Positions 37,796 through 46,726 of a stretch of DNA of 64,000 nucleotides are shown in pieces. Positions within the stretch are counted from its first letter, which is position 1. Every line of letters begins with the position of its first letter. The notes below the pieces were generated by a model, which was given only the letters and a program-made list of their open reading frames with translations, was not told the DNA's origin and ran no database searches. Both the position numbers and the translations under genes were made by a program. Source of the DNA: Acidimicrobiia bacterium (lineage in GTDB: Bacteria > Actinomycetota > Acidimicrobiia > Spongiisociales > UBA5794); the NCBI GenBank assembly GCA_030065575.1, contig JASJDZ010000004.1, positions 79,115 to 143,114 on the forward strand, given 5' to 3'.

Positions 37796-38834
37796 GCGGC
37801 GGAGTTCGGCTCAGCACCGAACTCCCCAGGTGGAACAACTCTTCGAAGTACCTCTTCTGCTGGGCCGACATGATGCCCAGGCTGACCAGTTGGATGGCAA
37901 CTAGAAGGGCAATGCCGCCGACGAGGAAGCTGTGCGGCGAGAAGGCATAGGCGCGCGCCACAGCGGCTGAGAAGGACGCCTCGGCACCCGGAGGGACGTT
38001 GAGCAGCTCGTGGAAGGTGTGGTAGGCGGACCAGCCGAGCGAGTAGAAGGCGGCAATGGCGACCAGCAACCCGGGAACGATGAAGTAGAAGAACGGCCGA
38101 AACAGGAAGCTGGAGAATCCCTGGCCGAGGATTCCGCGCAGGACTCGGATGCTGGAGCCGCGCTCCGGCACCTCGAGTTGGTCGCTCCAGTCGAGATGGG
38201 CGGGGATCTCAACGATCAATGCCCGCAGTACCTGGGCCTTGTAGATGATCTCAGTGTTGATCTCGAAGTCCCATGCTTTCAGATTCAGCTTGTGAAGAAA
38301 GACCGTGTCGTACGCCCGCACCATTCCGGTGAGGGTCGAGATGTGGCCTTTGGCGCTCATCGACAGAAGCCTGTTCGCCCACCGGCTCAGCTTCTCCCGC
38401 ACCCACGGAACCGCCGTCACCTTCCCACCCTTGATGTACGGGGAGGCGATCACGACCTTGGCCCGGGTCTCGACTATTGCGTCGGCAAGCTGGCCGATGT
38501 GGTCGGGCCCGTAGCTCAGATCGGAGTCCAACACGATGGTGTAGTCGCCGTTGGCGTTGGCAAAGGCGTAGCGCAGGGCCTGCCCGAGATTGAAGTTCGT
38601 ATGGTGGTGCAGCGCCCGGATTCGATCGTTCTGCGCGGCGTACCTATCGAGGATCTCCCCGGTCTTGTCCCGGCTGCCATCGTTGATCGCGAGAATCTCC
38701 CAGGTGTAGCGGTCCTCGATCCCTGCGAGGTAGTCCAGAACCCGGTCGAGAGTCTTTGCTATCAGGGCTTCCTCGTTGTACGCCGGCAACACGATCGTGA
38801 GCGAAGGAAGCCTGTCCGATGATTGCTCTGCCAT
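37785..38834 (-). CDS. GT2 glycosyltransferase with C-terminal membrane helices
   Basis: The 349-residue protein has a GT-A fold of family 2: LTIVLPAYNEEALIAKTLDR, LAINDGSRDKTGEILD, YTIVLDSDLSYGPDHIGQLA (DXD-like metal site), and two C-terminal TM segments (FFYFIVPGLLVAIAAFYSLG, FLVGGIALLVAIQLVSLGIM). It resembles dolichyl-/polyprenyl-phosphate sugar synthases and could supply the lipid donor for the GT-C enzyme at 30238. It is convergent with the deacetylase and overlaps it by 11 bases. ATG 38834 is preferred to 38840. Confidence 0.85.
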   Translation of the reverse strand: MAEQSSDRLPSLTIVLPAYNEEALIAKTLDRVLDYLAGIEDRYTWEILAINDGSRDKTGEILDRYAAQNDRIRALHHHTNFNLGQALRYAFANANGDYTIVLDSDLSYGPDHIGQLADAIVETRAKVVIASPYIKGGKVTAVPWVREKLSRWANRLLSMSAKGHISTLTGMVRAYDTVFLHKLNLKAWDFEINTEIIYKAQVLRALIVEIPAHLDWSDQLEVPERGSSIRVLRGILGQGFSSFLFRPFFYFIVPGLLVAIAAFYSLGWSAYHTFHELLNVPPGAEASFSAAVARAYAFSPHSFLVGGIALLVAIQLVSLGIMSAQQKRYFEELFHLGSSVLSRTPPLNR

Positions 38835-39056
38835 GACCATTCCATCGGTTACTTGGCCGGAACACTTCACATTTCTAGTCCACAACCACTTGGAAACGAG
38901 TGCCGGGGAATCCTCGCAGGTACTGAGAGCAGATCTGTGTGTCAGAATGGGTGTATGAGGACACACCGACCACTCGATCGACGTCGCGATCTGTTTGCGG
39001 CTCCGTGACGTCGAGCGCTGTTGTGTCCCTCACCCCTACAAGCCCAAGGAGCCCCA

Positions 39057-40331
39057 ATGTCTGACCTCATAGCACGCCAGAACCAAGTCATCGCCCCCCT
39101 CTTCGCCTTCGAAGCCGATGATGAGGTTGTTGCTTCGGAGGGCTCGTGGGTAATGACGCGCGCCGGTCGTCGTCTCCTTGACTTCACCTGCGGTATTGCG
39201 GTCAGCAACCTCGGCCATCAGCATCCCCACGTGAAGCGCGCCGTGATCGAACAAGTGAATCAGGTGTGGCACTCCGGTTCGACCTTCCGCTATCGCTCGC
39301 TGGTCGATTGGGCTGAGAACCTGCGGGACGTGACGCCAGAGGGAATCGAGTCGTTCATGCCGATGAACTCGGGTGCCGAGGCTGTCGAGGGAGCTGTGAA
39401 GCTGGCGAGGAAGACCAGCGGCCGCCAGGGAGTTATCGCCTTCCGTGGAGGGTTCCATGGGCGGACTATGGGATCGGTCTCCTACACGACCTCGAAGGCG
39501 AAGTACCGACAGGGCTATCACCCGTTGGTCGGCTCGGTATTCATCTCTCCGTACCCGTGGCCATTCCGATGGCAGATGGACCAGGAGTCGGCGTCGGCTC
39601 GTGCCCTCGATGAACTCGACTACCTGCTCAAGCACGAGGTAACTCCGGGCGAGGTAGCGGCGTTCCTGGTTGAGCCCATGCAGGGCGAGGGTGGCTACTA
39701 CCCCGGGGGCAAGACGTTCCTGCAGGGGCTGCGAGATCGAGCAGATGAGCACGGGATCCTTCTCATCATGGACGAGGTACAGACGGGTTTCGGGCGCACG
39801 GGTGACTGGTTCACCTCGCAGGTCTACGGCATTCGGCCGGACATCCTTGCCATGGGCAAGGGAATCGCCAATGGGCTCCCGCTTTCCGCGTTCGGCGCCT
39901 CCAAGGAACTGATGGACTCGTGGCCAATGGGATCGCATGGAACCACCTACGGTGGGAATCCGATCTCATGCGCAGCCTCGGCCGCCACCATCGAAGCACT
40001 CCGGGATGTCGTGCCCAACGTCGACAAGCTCTCGGACCATGCCTTCGATAGGTGGCACGAGCTGAAGGATCGCCACCGCACCATCGGCGACGTCCGCGGC
40101 CTCGGCCTGATGATCGGCATCGAGTTGGTGAAGGATGACGGGCACACACCCAGCGAGGAGGCCTATCTCGCTGTCGGGAAGCATGCCCTGGACAACGATC
40201 TGCTCATCTTGCCCTGCGGCCCCGATGTCAACGTCATCCGCTTCATCCCGCCGCTCAACGTGTCAACCGAGGAACTGGACACCGGCATCGACATCCTCGC
40301 CGACGCCCTAGCGGCGTACGAGAGGCAGTAG
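39057..40331 (+). CDS. Class III aminotransferase (4-aminobutyrate aminotransferase-like)
   Basis: The 424-residue enzyme has the fold-type I signatures FMPMNSGAEAVEGAVKLAR, IAFRGGFHGRTMGSVS, LLIMDEVQTGFGRTGDWF, and DILAMGKGIANGLPLSAFG with Lys268 as the Schiff-base residue. It probably moves an omega-amino group, as in GABA, ornithine or related substrates. AAGGAG lies six bases upstream of the ATG. It is divergent from the GT2 gene, and repeat copy C begins five bases after its stop. Confidence 0.9.
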   Translation: MSDLIARQNQVIAPLFAFEADDEVVASEGSWVMTRAGRRLLDFTCGIAVSNLGHQHPHVKRAVIEQVNQVWHSGSTFRYRSLVDWAENLRDVTPEGIESFMPMNSGAEAVEGAVKLARKTSGRQGVIAFRGGFHGRTMGSVSYTTSKAKYRQGYHPLVGSVFISPYPWPFRWQMDQESASARALDELDYLLKHEVTPGEVAAFLVEPMQGEGGYYPGGKTFLQGLRDRADEHGILLIMDEVQTGFGRTGDWFTSQVYGIRPDILAMGKGIANGLPLSAFGASKELMDSWPMGSHGTTYGGNPISCAASAATIEALRDVVPNVDKLSDHAFDRWHELKDRHRTIGDVRGLGLMIGIELVKDDGHTPSEEAYLAVGKHALDNDLLILPCGPDVNVIRFIPPLNVSTEELDTGIDILADALAAYERQ

Positions 40332-40335
40332 ACAC

Positions 40336-40381
40336 GTCTGGCGTACACAGCGGCGGTATTAGGCCGTCACGTACGCCAGAC
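40336..40381. repeat. 46-bp palindromic repeat, copy C
   Basis: Outer arms GTCTGGCGTA (40336-40345) and TACGCCAGAC (40372-40381) match copy A exactly; the centre is a less paired sequence with CGGC/GCCG. It starts five bases after the aminotransferase stop and ends five bases before the convergent lnt stop. Confidence 0.8.
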
Positions 40382-40385
40382 TGGT

Positions 40386-41876
40386 TCAGATGCGGCGGCG
40401 GCGTAGACCGCCTTCGGGGCGACCCGGTCCCGGGGTGAAGATGGCGGCGGCGGCGCCGGCAAGCGCGACCACAGCCACCCACTCCCCCAGGCGGGTATAG
40501 AGGGTCGGGCCGGCAGCCCGGTACTGAACCTCGCCGATGAGATAGCGCTCTTCGAGCAAGTCCGTCTTCTCGCCGACACTGCCCTCGGCGGTGATGAAGG
40601 TCGACTTCCCCGTGATGGCGGCGACGATCAGATCCTGCCCGACGGCGGCCGTATTGACGCGAGCCAGTTCGATGAACTGGTCGGAAGCGGGAGCGTCGGG
40701 CCCGTAGCTGCTCTCGTTCGTTGCGACCACCAGCAGCTGCGAGCCGGCCCGAGCTGCGTCCCGGATGTGTCGGCTGAAGGCACCTTCGAAGGAAATGACA
40801 GAGCCAAGCACGCCTCGGTCCCGAATCGGAAAGACGACCGGTCCCTCTCCGGGAATCATGTCGCGCGGAACCTGATCCAACTGAGGAATGAAGCTGAAGA
40901 GACCTCGCAATGGCACGTACTCACCAAATGGGACCGGGTGCTGCTTGTCGTAGCGGCCAACTTCGGTACCGATATGCGAGTAGACGATGTTGACGTTGAC
41001 GAAGGACTCTGCGTCCACACCGTGAGTCCCGCTAACCAGTAAGTAGGCATCCAGCCGCTGGGCCTCGACCTTGAGCTCGAGCTCGATGTCCTCATTACTG
41101 ATCGGGTCGTAGGGAGATCCAAAGGAGTTCTCCGGCCACACCACGAGATCAACGATGCCTTTGGGAATGGACTTGGTCAACTCGAGATGGCGCTCGTAGA
41201 TCCGTTGATTCTCGTTCTGGCAACGGACTTGGGGGCAAGGCGATCCACCCTGAACGATGGCGGCGGTGACAGTCTCCCCATCGGCTCGGGCCGGGAAGAG
41301 AAGTCCTGCCAGGACCAGCAGAAGCACAACCACCGTCGGGTCAACGAGCAATCGCCAGTGGCTCGAGTCCTCAACAACAAGCACGATGCCGGCCGCAACT
41401 CCCACTGCCAGCACCGTCCATCCCATCGGCCCGATCCATTGCACAGATCCGATCAGACCGGGGTTGCCTGCAGCGGCGTAGCCGAGCGAGCCCCACGGGA
41501 ACCCGCCCCAGGGGAAATAGGCCTTGATCAACTCCCAAAGGGTCCACCCGCCGACGACTATCAGCCACCACCGTGTGGCAGGCCATCCCCGGAAGGACCA
41601 GGCCAACAGGCCGAATAGGGCCGAGAGCGTTGAAAGCCAGAGGGTGAGCGGGATCCAGGCCACCATGCCCAGGACCGCAATCCATGACAGGAGCAATCCG
41701 AAGAACACTGCGCCGTAGATGAAACCGACGGCAAGAGCTTGCGAGCCACGCTCGACGCGCCGCAGACCCCACAGCAGCGGAGCCGGGGCAACGAACGCAA
41801 GCAGCCCGACATCGAACGGTGGGAACGCCAACCACATCAGGAGTGCCGCAAGGATTGCTGAGGTATACGGGGCCAT
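40386..41876 (-). CDS. lnt: Apolipoprotein N-acyltransferase homologue, catalytic Cys replaced by Ser
   Basis: The 496-residue protein has the Lnt plan: six to eight N-terminal TM segments, a nitrilase-like outer domain, and a last TM helix. Glu249 lies in VVWPENSFG and Lys311 in RYDKQHPVPFGEYVP, as in the known triad. The third catalytic residue, normally Cys, falls in GSVISFEGAF, where Ser362 stands. With Ser the thioester acyl intermediate cannot form, so it may be inactive or use another chemistry; some actinobacterial homologues may share this. It is the only Lnt-like gene in the window. Confidence 0.9.
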   Translation of the reverse strand: MAPYTSAILAALLMWLAFPPFDVGLLAFVAPAPLLWGLRRVERGSQALAVGFIYGAVFFGLLLSWIAVLGMVAWIPLTLWLSTLSALFGLLAWSFRGWPATRWWLIVVGGWTLWELIKAYFPWGGFPWGSLGYAAAGNPGLIGSVQWIGPMGWTVLAVGVAAGIVLVVEDSSHWRLLVDPTVVVLLLVLAGLLFPARADGETVTAAIVQGGSPCPQVRCQNENQRIYERHLELTKSIPKGIVDLVVWPENSFGSPYDPISNEDIELELKVEAQRLDAYLLVSGTHGVDAESFVNVNIVYSHIGTEVGRYDKQHPVPFGEYVPLRGLFSFIPQLDQVPRDMIPGEGPVVFPIRDRGVLGSVISFEGAFSRHIRDAARAGSQLLVVATNESSYGPDAPASDQFIELARVNTAAVGQDLIVAAITGKSTFITAEGSVGEKTDLLEERYLIGEVQYRAAGPTLYTRLGEWVAVVALAGAAAAIFTPGPGRPEGGLRRRRI

Positions 41877-41961
41877 CGAACCAGAGAGGGTAGCGACGCT
41901 GCAGAACTGCGTTTGCAGAGCAGGCTACGCGAGCGCCCCAACCGCGCTTAGGCTGCCGGTG

Positions 41962-42753
41962 ATGAACGACCTCGAACTTGCCTTGCAGGCGGCTACGACG
42001 GGTGCTGATGTCGTCCGCGCCGGTTTTGGCTCGCATCGCGTCACCGAACAGAAAGGCCGACTCGACCCGGTCACCGAGATCGACCACGCCTCGGAAATGG
42101 CCATTGTCGACATGATCAACCGGCACCGCCCTGAAGACGGTCTACTCGGCGAGGAGGGCAGCAGCCGGGACTCCACAGGACGACGCTGGATCATCGATCC
42201 GCTGGACGGGACGGTGAATTTCATCCACGGGATCCCACACGTCGGCATCTCGGTGGCTCTCTATGACGGCTTGCGGCCCCTGGTGGGAGTGGTTGTTGAT
42301 GCGCTGGGCGGAGAGGTGTTCTCAGCGACGGCAGGTGGCGGCGCCTACCTGAACGGCGACTCGATCACGGTCTCGGGGTTCGACGACCTGCATCGGGCCG
42401 TGGTTGTCACCGGGTTTCCCTACGACCACGACGAGTACGCCTCCTCCTACGCAGCAACGCTCGGGGAAGTTCTAGCTCACGTCAATGGAATCCGCCGGCT
42501 GGGCAGTGCGGCGCTGGACTTCTGCTGGGTTGCGGCTGGTCGCTTTGACGGTTACTGGGAGTACTCGCTCGGTCCCTGGGACTGCGCAGCCGGCGTGCTG
42601 ATCGCCGCTGAGGCAGGTGCTGTGGTCACAGACGCCCTGGGGCACCCCTACTCGATCGAATCTCGCCACTTCGTCGCCGCCAATCCCCGTCTGCACTCCC
42701 GGTTGCAGCGAATCGTTGCCTCGGCGCTCCCACCACACCTCCTGGATCGATGA
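41962..42753 (+). CDS. Inositol monophosphatase-family phosphatase
   Basis: The 263-residue protein contains the IMPase metal-binding motifs: LLGEEGSSRD, WIIDPLDGTVNFIHGIPHV, and GPWDCAAGVLIAAEAGAVV. It should dephosphorylate inositol monophosphate, fructose-1,6-bisphosphate or histidinol phosphate; these cannot be told apart here. ATG 41962 starts the domain. Its stop overlaps the next gene by four bases. Confidence 0.88.
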   Translation: MNDLELALQAATTGADVVRAGFGSHRVTEQKGRLDPVTEIDHASEMAIVDMINRHRPEDGLLGEEGSSRDSTGRRWIIDPLDGTVNFIHGIPHVGISVALYDGLRPLVGVVVDALGGEVFSATAGGGAYLNGDSITVSGFDDLHRAVVVTGFPYDHDEYASSYAATLGEVLAHVNGIRRLGSAALDFCWVAAGRFDGYWEYSLGPWDCAAGVLIAAEAGAVVTDALGHPYSIESRHFVAANPRLHSRLQRIVASALPPHLLDR

Positions 42754-44315
42754 TGGCGGCGCATCTCTACATCGCAGATGGGATCAGAACTGAATCTGAT
42801 CGAGGCGGCAACGCAGTGCTGGTCGCAGACGGTCGCATCGCCGCGGTCGGTCGATGGGATGATTTGCGTGGTTCCGCTCCAGAAACGGTGTACCAGGGAT
42901 GCTGGCTGCTCCCCGGTCTGCGTGATGCTCACATCCATCCCGTGGCATACGCCGCAACGCTACGAGGGGCGACTCTGGCGGCGGCTGTCGACTTCGAAGA
43001 TCTGATCAGGAGAGTTCGCGGAACCGCCAGGAAGGTCGAAGGCGCCGTCATCGGTATGCGCCTGAACGAGGAGACCCTCGCCGAGCGACACCTCCCGGAC
43101 CGACACGTCCTCGACCGGGCGGTCACCGACCGGGCCGTGCTGGTGCATCGCTACTGCGGTCATGTCGCTATCGCTAATACCGAAGCTCTTCGCCGGGCCG
43201 GCATCGATGCCGGCTCGCCGAACCCGCCCGGCGGCCTCATCGACCGGAACGAGCGAGGAGAACCGACCGGGGTCCTGCGGGAGACGGCAATCGAGCTGGT
43301 AGCGGATCGACTGGGGTACACGAACCACGTCTCTGCAGACGAACTGCTGGACGCGCTACATCGACTGGCTGCGGTGGGGATCACATCGATCGGAGCCATC
43401 CTTCGCACCGGTCCGGGCGCCTGGGCGTCCCTCGGCAACGAGGTGGCTATCGCCTGCCGTGCATCTGCGCTCATGCCAATAAACGTTGGCGCATACGTGA
43501 TCGAGGAAACACCAGACACCGTCGCAGCTACCAAGACCTCGATCGACAATGCCGGGGAGCGGCTGAGATGGCTGGGCATCAAGCGATTCGCCGACGGGAG
43601 CTTCGGCGGGCACACCGCAGCAATGCACGAGGAGTTCATCGACGTGGCCACTACCGGCACCCTGCGCTTGACGGATCTCGATAGGGCAATAGCGCAGCAG
43701 GGACTGACCCTCGGCGGCGGGGCAGCTATCCACGCGATTGGCGACGCGGCGTGCGGCGCAGTGATCGCCATGTTCGAGGAGTTTGTGGCAGAGGGTGCCG
43801 ATCCGGCACGGCTTCGCATTGAGCATGCCTCTGTGCTCGAGGAAGGCGATGTGGCTCGGCTCGCCGCTTCTGGCGCCATTGCGGTGGTGCAGCCCCCATT
43901 TCTCGGCTCCGAGGCCGATTGGCTGGGGCACCGGTTGGGGGAGGAGCGCCTGCTTCGTACCTACGCCTTTGCCACGCTGGAAAGAGCCGGGATCACCCTC
44001 GCCGGAAGCTCCGACAGCCCGGTCGAGCCGCCCGATCCATGGGCCGGGATGGCGCTGGCTCGGGACCGAGCCGGGATGGTCACGGAAGAGCAGCTCAGTG
44101 CCGAACGGGCGCTGGCTATGTACACAACAGGAGCGGCAAAGGCGTTGTGCGAGCCGGAGCCGCTTGCGGTCGACAGCCCGGCCGACTTCATCTTGGTAGA
44201 CCGGGATCCATTCGCAGCAACACCGGATGAGCTCAGAGAGACCACAGTCGAGGCGACCTATGTGGATGGACGGCAAGTCGCCGTAGATCGTGACCAGCCG
44301 CTGTGGCTCGGCTGA
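42750..44315 (+). CDS. Amidohydrolase-family protein (YtcJ-like)
   Basis: The 521-residue metal-dependent hydrolase shows the family-3 amidohydrolase plan: composite beta-sandwich ends, metal-binding LRDAHIHPVAYAA, AIHAIGDAACG, and LRIEHASVLEEGDV, and near the C-terminus LAGSSDSPVEPPDPWAGM with the catalytic Asp. The substrate is unknown; such proteins often act on amides or ureas. ATG overlaps the phosphatase stop by four bases. Confidence 0.87.
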   Translation: MMAAHLYIADGIRTESDRGGNAVLVADGRIAAVGRWDDLRGSAPETVYQGCWLLPGLRDAHIHPVAYAATLRGATLAAAVDFEDLIRRVRGTARKVEGAVIGMRLNEETLAERHLPDRHVLDRAVTDRAVLVHRYCGHVAIANTEALRRAGIDAGSPNPPGGLIDRNERGEPTGVLRETAIELVADRLGYTNHVSADELLDALHRLAAVGITSIGAILRTGPGAWASLGNEVAIACRASALMPINVGAYVIEETPDTVAATKTSIDNAGERLRWLGIKRFADGSFGGHTAAMHEEFIDVATTGTLRLTDLDRAIAQQGLTLGGGAAIHAIGDAACGAVIAMFEEFVAEGADPARLRIEHASVLEEGDVARLAASGAIAVVQPPFLGSEADWLGHRLGEERLLRTYAFATLERAGITLAGSSDSPVEPPDPWAGMALARDRAGMVTEEQLSAERALAMYTTGAAKALCEPEPLAVDSPADFILVDRDPFAATPDELRETTVEATYVDGRQVAVDRDQPLWLG

Positions 44316-44318
44316 GGG

Positions 44319-44516
44319 CTACTTCACGCTTACAGCCAACGCTGAGGCACAACCCGAGCACCAGAACCCATCAGCAGTGAAGCGAGCGTCGCGATCAGCG
44401 GGGTGGCCACAGAAGCCACACCGCAGTGCCACGAAGTCGTCGGCGACGTCAATGAAGGGGCCGTCGGCGCGGAAGAGATCGCGAAGGAGCACTGCTCTGC
44501 TGGTTCCGTTGTTCAT
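44319..44516 (-). CDS. Small zinc-ribbon protein
   Basis: The 65-residue product has two CxxC pairs, LRCGFCGHPADRD and FWCSGCASALAV, typical of a single zinc ribbon. The sequence between them is short, so it likely binds one zinc ion. No partner can be inferred. No SD precedes the ATG. It sits 60 bases downstream of the DUF4342 gene on the same strand. Confidence 0.6.
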   Translation of the reverse strand: MNNGTSRAVLLRDLFRADGPFIDVADDFVALRCGFCGHPADRDARFTADGFWCSGCASALAVSVK

Positions 44517-44576
44517 GAGGCAAGAGAGGTTAACGGCGAAGCCGCCGCAACAGGTAGTTATCGCACCGCCGCTCGA

Positions 44577-44846
44577 TTACTCGGCTTCGGCCTCATCTGA
44601 GCCCGGGTCGTCCTCCCGGGTGACTGTGATCGTGCACTCGGTCACGAGCGCAGCAACGGCCCCAATGGCGGCTGCAACCGGAGCAATCAGCGCACCGACC
44701 ACACCGATAGTGAGCGGGATCTCCAGCATCGTCCGCCCTTCGGCGCTCTTGATCGTGATCCTGCGGACATTGCCTTCTGCGATCAACTCTCGAATACGGG
44801 ACAGGAGGTCGTCACCTTTGACCTCGAACTCTTCGACCTCATCCAC
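44577..44846 (-). CDS. DUF4342 protein
   Basis: The 89-residue protein matches DUF4342: an N-terminal domain EEFEVKGDDLLSRIRELIAE, then NVRRITIKSAEGRTMLEIPL, a TM helix (TIGVVGALIAPVAAAIGAVA) and a C-terminal TECTITVTRED. Function unknown. The GTG at 44846 is favoured because GGAG lies eight bases upstream; a GTG at 44915 would add a non-family extension. Confidence 0.8.
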   Translation of the reverse strand: MDEVEEFEVKGDDLLSRIRELIAEGNVRRITIKSAEGRTMLEIPLTIGVVGALIAPVAAAIGAVAALVTECTITVTREDDPGSDEAEAE

Positions 44847-44947
44847 TGCTTCTCTCCTGCTCGTCGCCCGCTCAGGATCGCGCATCGCCCGGTCGAGGTC
44901 CACCCCTCGGCGCACTACCGTTCCGGCTGAGTCACCGAAGGAGCCCC

Positions 44948-45337
44948 ATGCCGGCAGAAATCCCAGACGATATCCGCGCCTTGATCACCGAACCGATCTT
45001 CTTCCACGCGGTGACACTCAACCCCGACGGTTCTCCACAGGTCTCGGTTGTTTGGGGAGGGCTCGACGGGAACCGGTTCATCTTCAGCACGGCCGAGGGC
45101 CGGGCCAAGCCACGCAACCTCAGGAATGATCCACGCATCGCCATATCGTTCTCGCCTCCCGACAACCCCTACCGGAATATCGTCCTCAACGGTCGCGCCG
45201 TGGTAGTCGAGAACCGCGGCATGGGTCTCATTGACGCCATGGCGCGCAAGTACACCGAGCACGACAGCTACCCGTGGTCACAACCAGGCGAAATCCGGGT
45301 CGACGTGGAAGTCGAGATCGACCGAATCAGCGGCTAG
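44948..45337 (+). CDS. PPOX-class split-barrel protein, probably F420-dependent
   Basis: The 129-residue protein is a flavin/deazaflavin split-barrel: FFHAVTLNPDGSPQVSVVWG, then FIFSTAEGRAKPRNLRNDPR and IAISFSPPDNPYRNI. The Lys/Arg-rich segment resembles the F420-binding site of actinobacterial members, which reduce or oxidise small molecules. F420 use is inferred from family resemblance. Confidence 0.85.
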   Translation: MPAEIPDDIRALITEPIFFHAVTLNPDGSPQVSVVWGGLDGNRFIFSTAEGRAKPRNLRNDPRIAISFSPPDNPYRNIVLNGRAVVVENRGMGLIDAMARKYTEHDSYPWSQPGEIRVDVEVEIDRISG

Positions 45338-45357
45338 CGGAGCCCGGACCGGCAACA

Positions 45358-45377
45358 CCACCCGGTCCATCGGGTGG
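45358..45377 (+). other. Hairpin between the PPOX and iron-sulfur genes
   Basis: CCACCCG and CGGGTGG form a perfect 7-bp stem with a 6-nt loop, 21 bases after the PPOX stop. There is no T-run, so termination is uncertain. Confidence 0.35.
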
Positions 45378-45429
45378 AAATGCGGCCAACAATCATCGAG
45401 AATCGTAGTGGCGGACTCGAGGAGCACTG

Positions 45430-46710
45430 ATGGCCCATCAGACCGTACGAAAGGGATACGAGCAGCTAGCCGACCGGCTGAACCGATACCCTCAGGGCGC
45501 CCCTCCTTCCGACGTTCTCTATGCGATCTTGGAGATGCTCTTCAGCGAGCGCGAAGCCGGACTAGTAGCCCGGCTCCCAATCCGCCCGTTCACAGCCAGG
45601 CGCGCCGCCCGCAGCTGGAAGATGCCCCTGGCCGAGACCACACGCATTCTCGAGGAATTGGCCGGGCGGGCGATCCTGGTGGACATGCAGAACAGCAAGG
45701 GGGAAACGCTCTATGTGCTTCCTCCTCCTATGGCAGGGTTCTTCGAGTTCTCAATGATGCGGCTCCGTGACGATGTCGATCAGAAGGTTCTCGGAGAGTT
45801 GTTCTACGAGTACATGAACGTCGAAGAGGACTTCATCAAGGCGCTGTTCGCCGACGGGGAAACGCAGCTCGGCAGGGTGTTTGTTCAGGAGGCGGTCCTC
45901 CCCCTGAACAACGGAATCCAGGTACTCGACTACGAGAGAGCAAGCGAAGTCATCCGCAGCGCATCGAGCATGGGGGTCGGCGTGTGCTACTGCCGGCACA
46001 AGATGGAGCACGTCGGCAAGGCGTGCGAGGCGCCGCAGAACATCTGCATGACGTTCAACACCACTGCATCTTCTCTGATCAGACACGGCTTCGCCCGTGA
46101 AGTCGATGTCGCCGAGGGCCTCGACCTCCTCGCCGAAGCACAGGACAACAACCTGATCCAGTTCGGCGAGAACATCCAACGGAGCGTCAACTTCATCTGC
46201 AACTGCTGCGGTTGTTGCTGCGAGGCAATGATTGCCGCACGCAAGTTCGGCGTCATGAACCCGGTTCACACTTCCAACTATCTCCCCGTCGTCAATATCG
46301 AGAAGTGCAACGGTTGCTCGAAGTGCGTCAACGTCTGCCCGGTCGAGGCCATGAGCCTGACCTCGGCCAATGACCCGCACCGACCCCGCCGCCGCCAGGC
46401 CAAAGTCGATGAGGCCTTATGCCTGGGATGTGGCGTGTGCGTAGGCAGCTGCGATCGGGACGGCATCAAGCTGACGGCCCGTGCCGAGCGGGTCATCACG
46501 CCGGTGGACTCAGCTCAACGCGCCGTCTTGATGGCCATCGAGCGCGGCAAGCTGCAGAACCTCATCTTCGACAACAACGCTCTCGATAGCCACCGAGTGA
46601 TGGCCGCGATCCTCGGGGTCATCCTGAAGGCCCCGCCCGCCAAGAAGGCTCTGGCCAGCAAGCAACTGCAATCGCGGTACGTAAACCACGTGCTTGCCCG
46701 AAGCAATTGA
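45430..46710 (+). CDS. Iron-sulfur protein with N-terminal winged helix and dicluster ferredoxin domain
   Basis: The 426-residue protein starts with a helical segment that looks like a winged helix (RAARSWKMPLAETTRILEEL), a middle domain with GVCYCRHKMEHVGKACEAP, an unusual cluster CNCCGCCCEAMIA, and two ferredoxin motifs, CNGCSKCVNVCP and CLGCGVCVGSCD. It should hold two [4Fe-4S] clusters plus a further Cys-rich site. The function is not known; it may be an electron-transfer or redox-sensing protein. Confidence 0.85.
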   Translation: MAHQTVRKGYEQLADRLNRYPQGAPPSDVLYAILEMLFSEREAGLVARLPIRPFTARRAARSWKMPLAETTRILEELAGRAILVDMQNSKGETLYVLPPPMAGFFEFSMMRLRDDVDQKVLGELFYEYMNVEEDFIKALFADGETQLGRVFVQEAVLPLNNGIQVLDYERASEVIRSASSMGVGVCYCRHKMEHVGKACEAPQNICMTFNTTASSLIRHGFAREVDVAEGLDLLAEAQDNNLIQFGENIQRSVNFICNCCGCCCEAMIAARKFGVMNPVHTSNYLPVVNIEKCNGCSKCVNVCPVEAMSLTSANDPHRPRRRQAKVDEALCLGCGVCVGSCDRDGIKLTARAERVITPVDSAQRAVLMAIERGKLQNLIFDNNALDSHRVMAAILGVILKAPPAKKALASKQLQSRYVNHVLARSN

Positions 46711-46726
46711 GCCCTACGTAGCCTCG

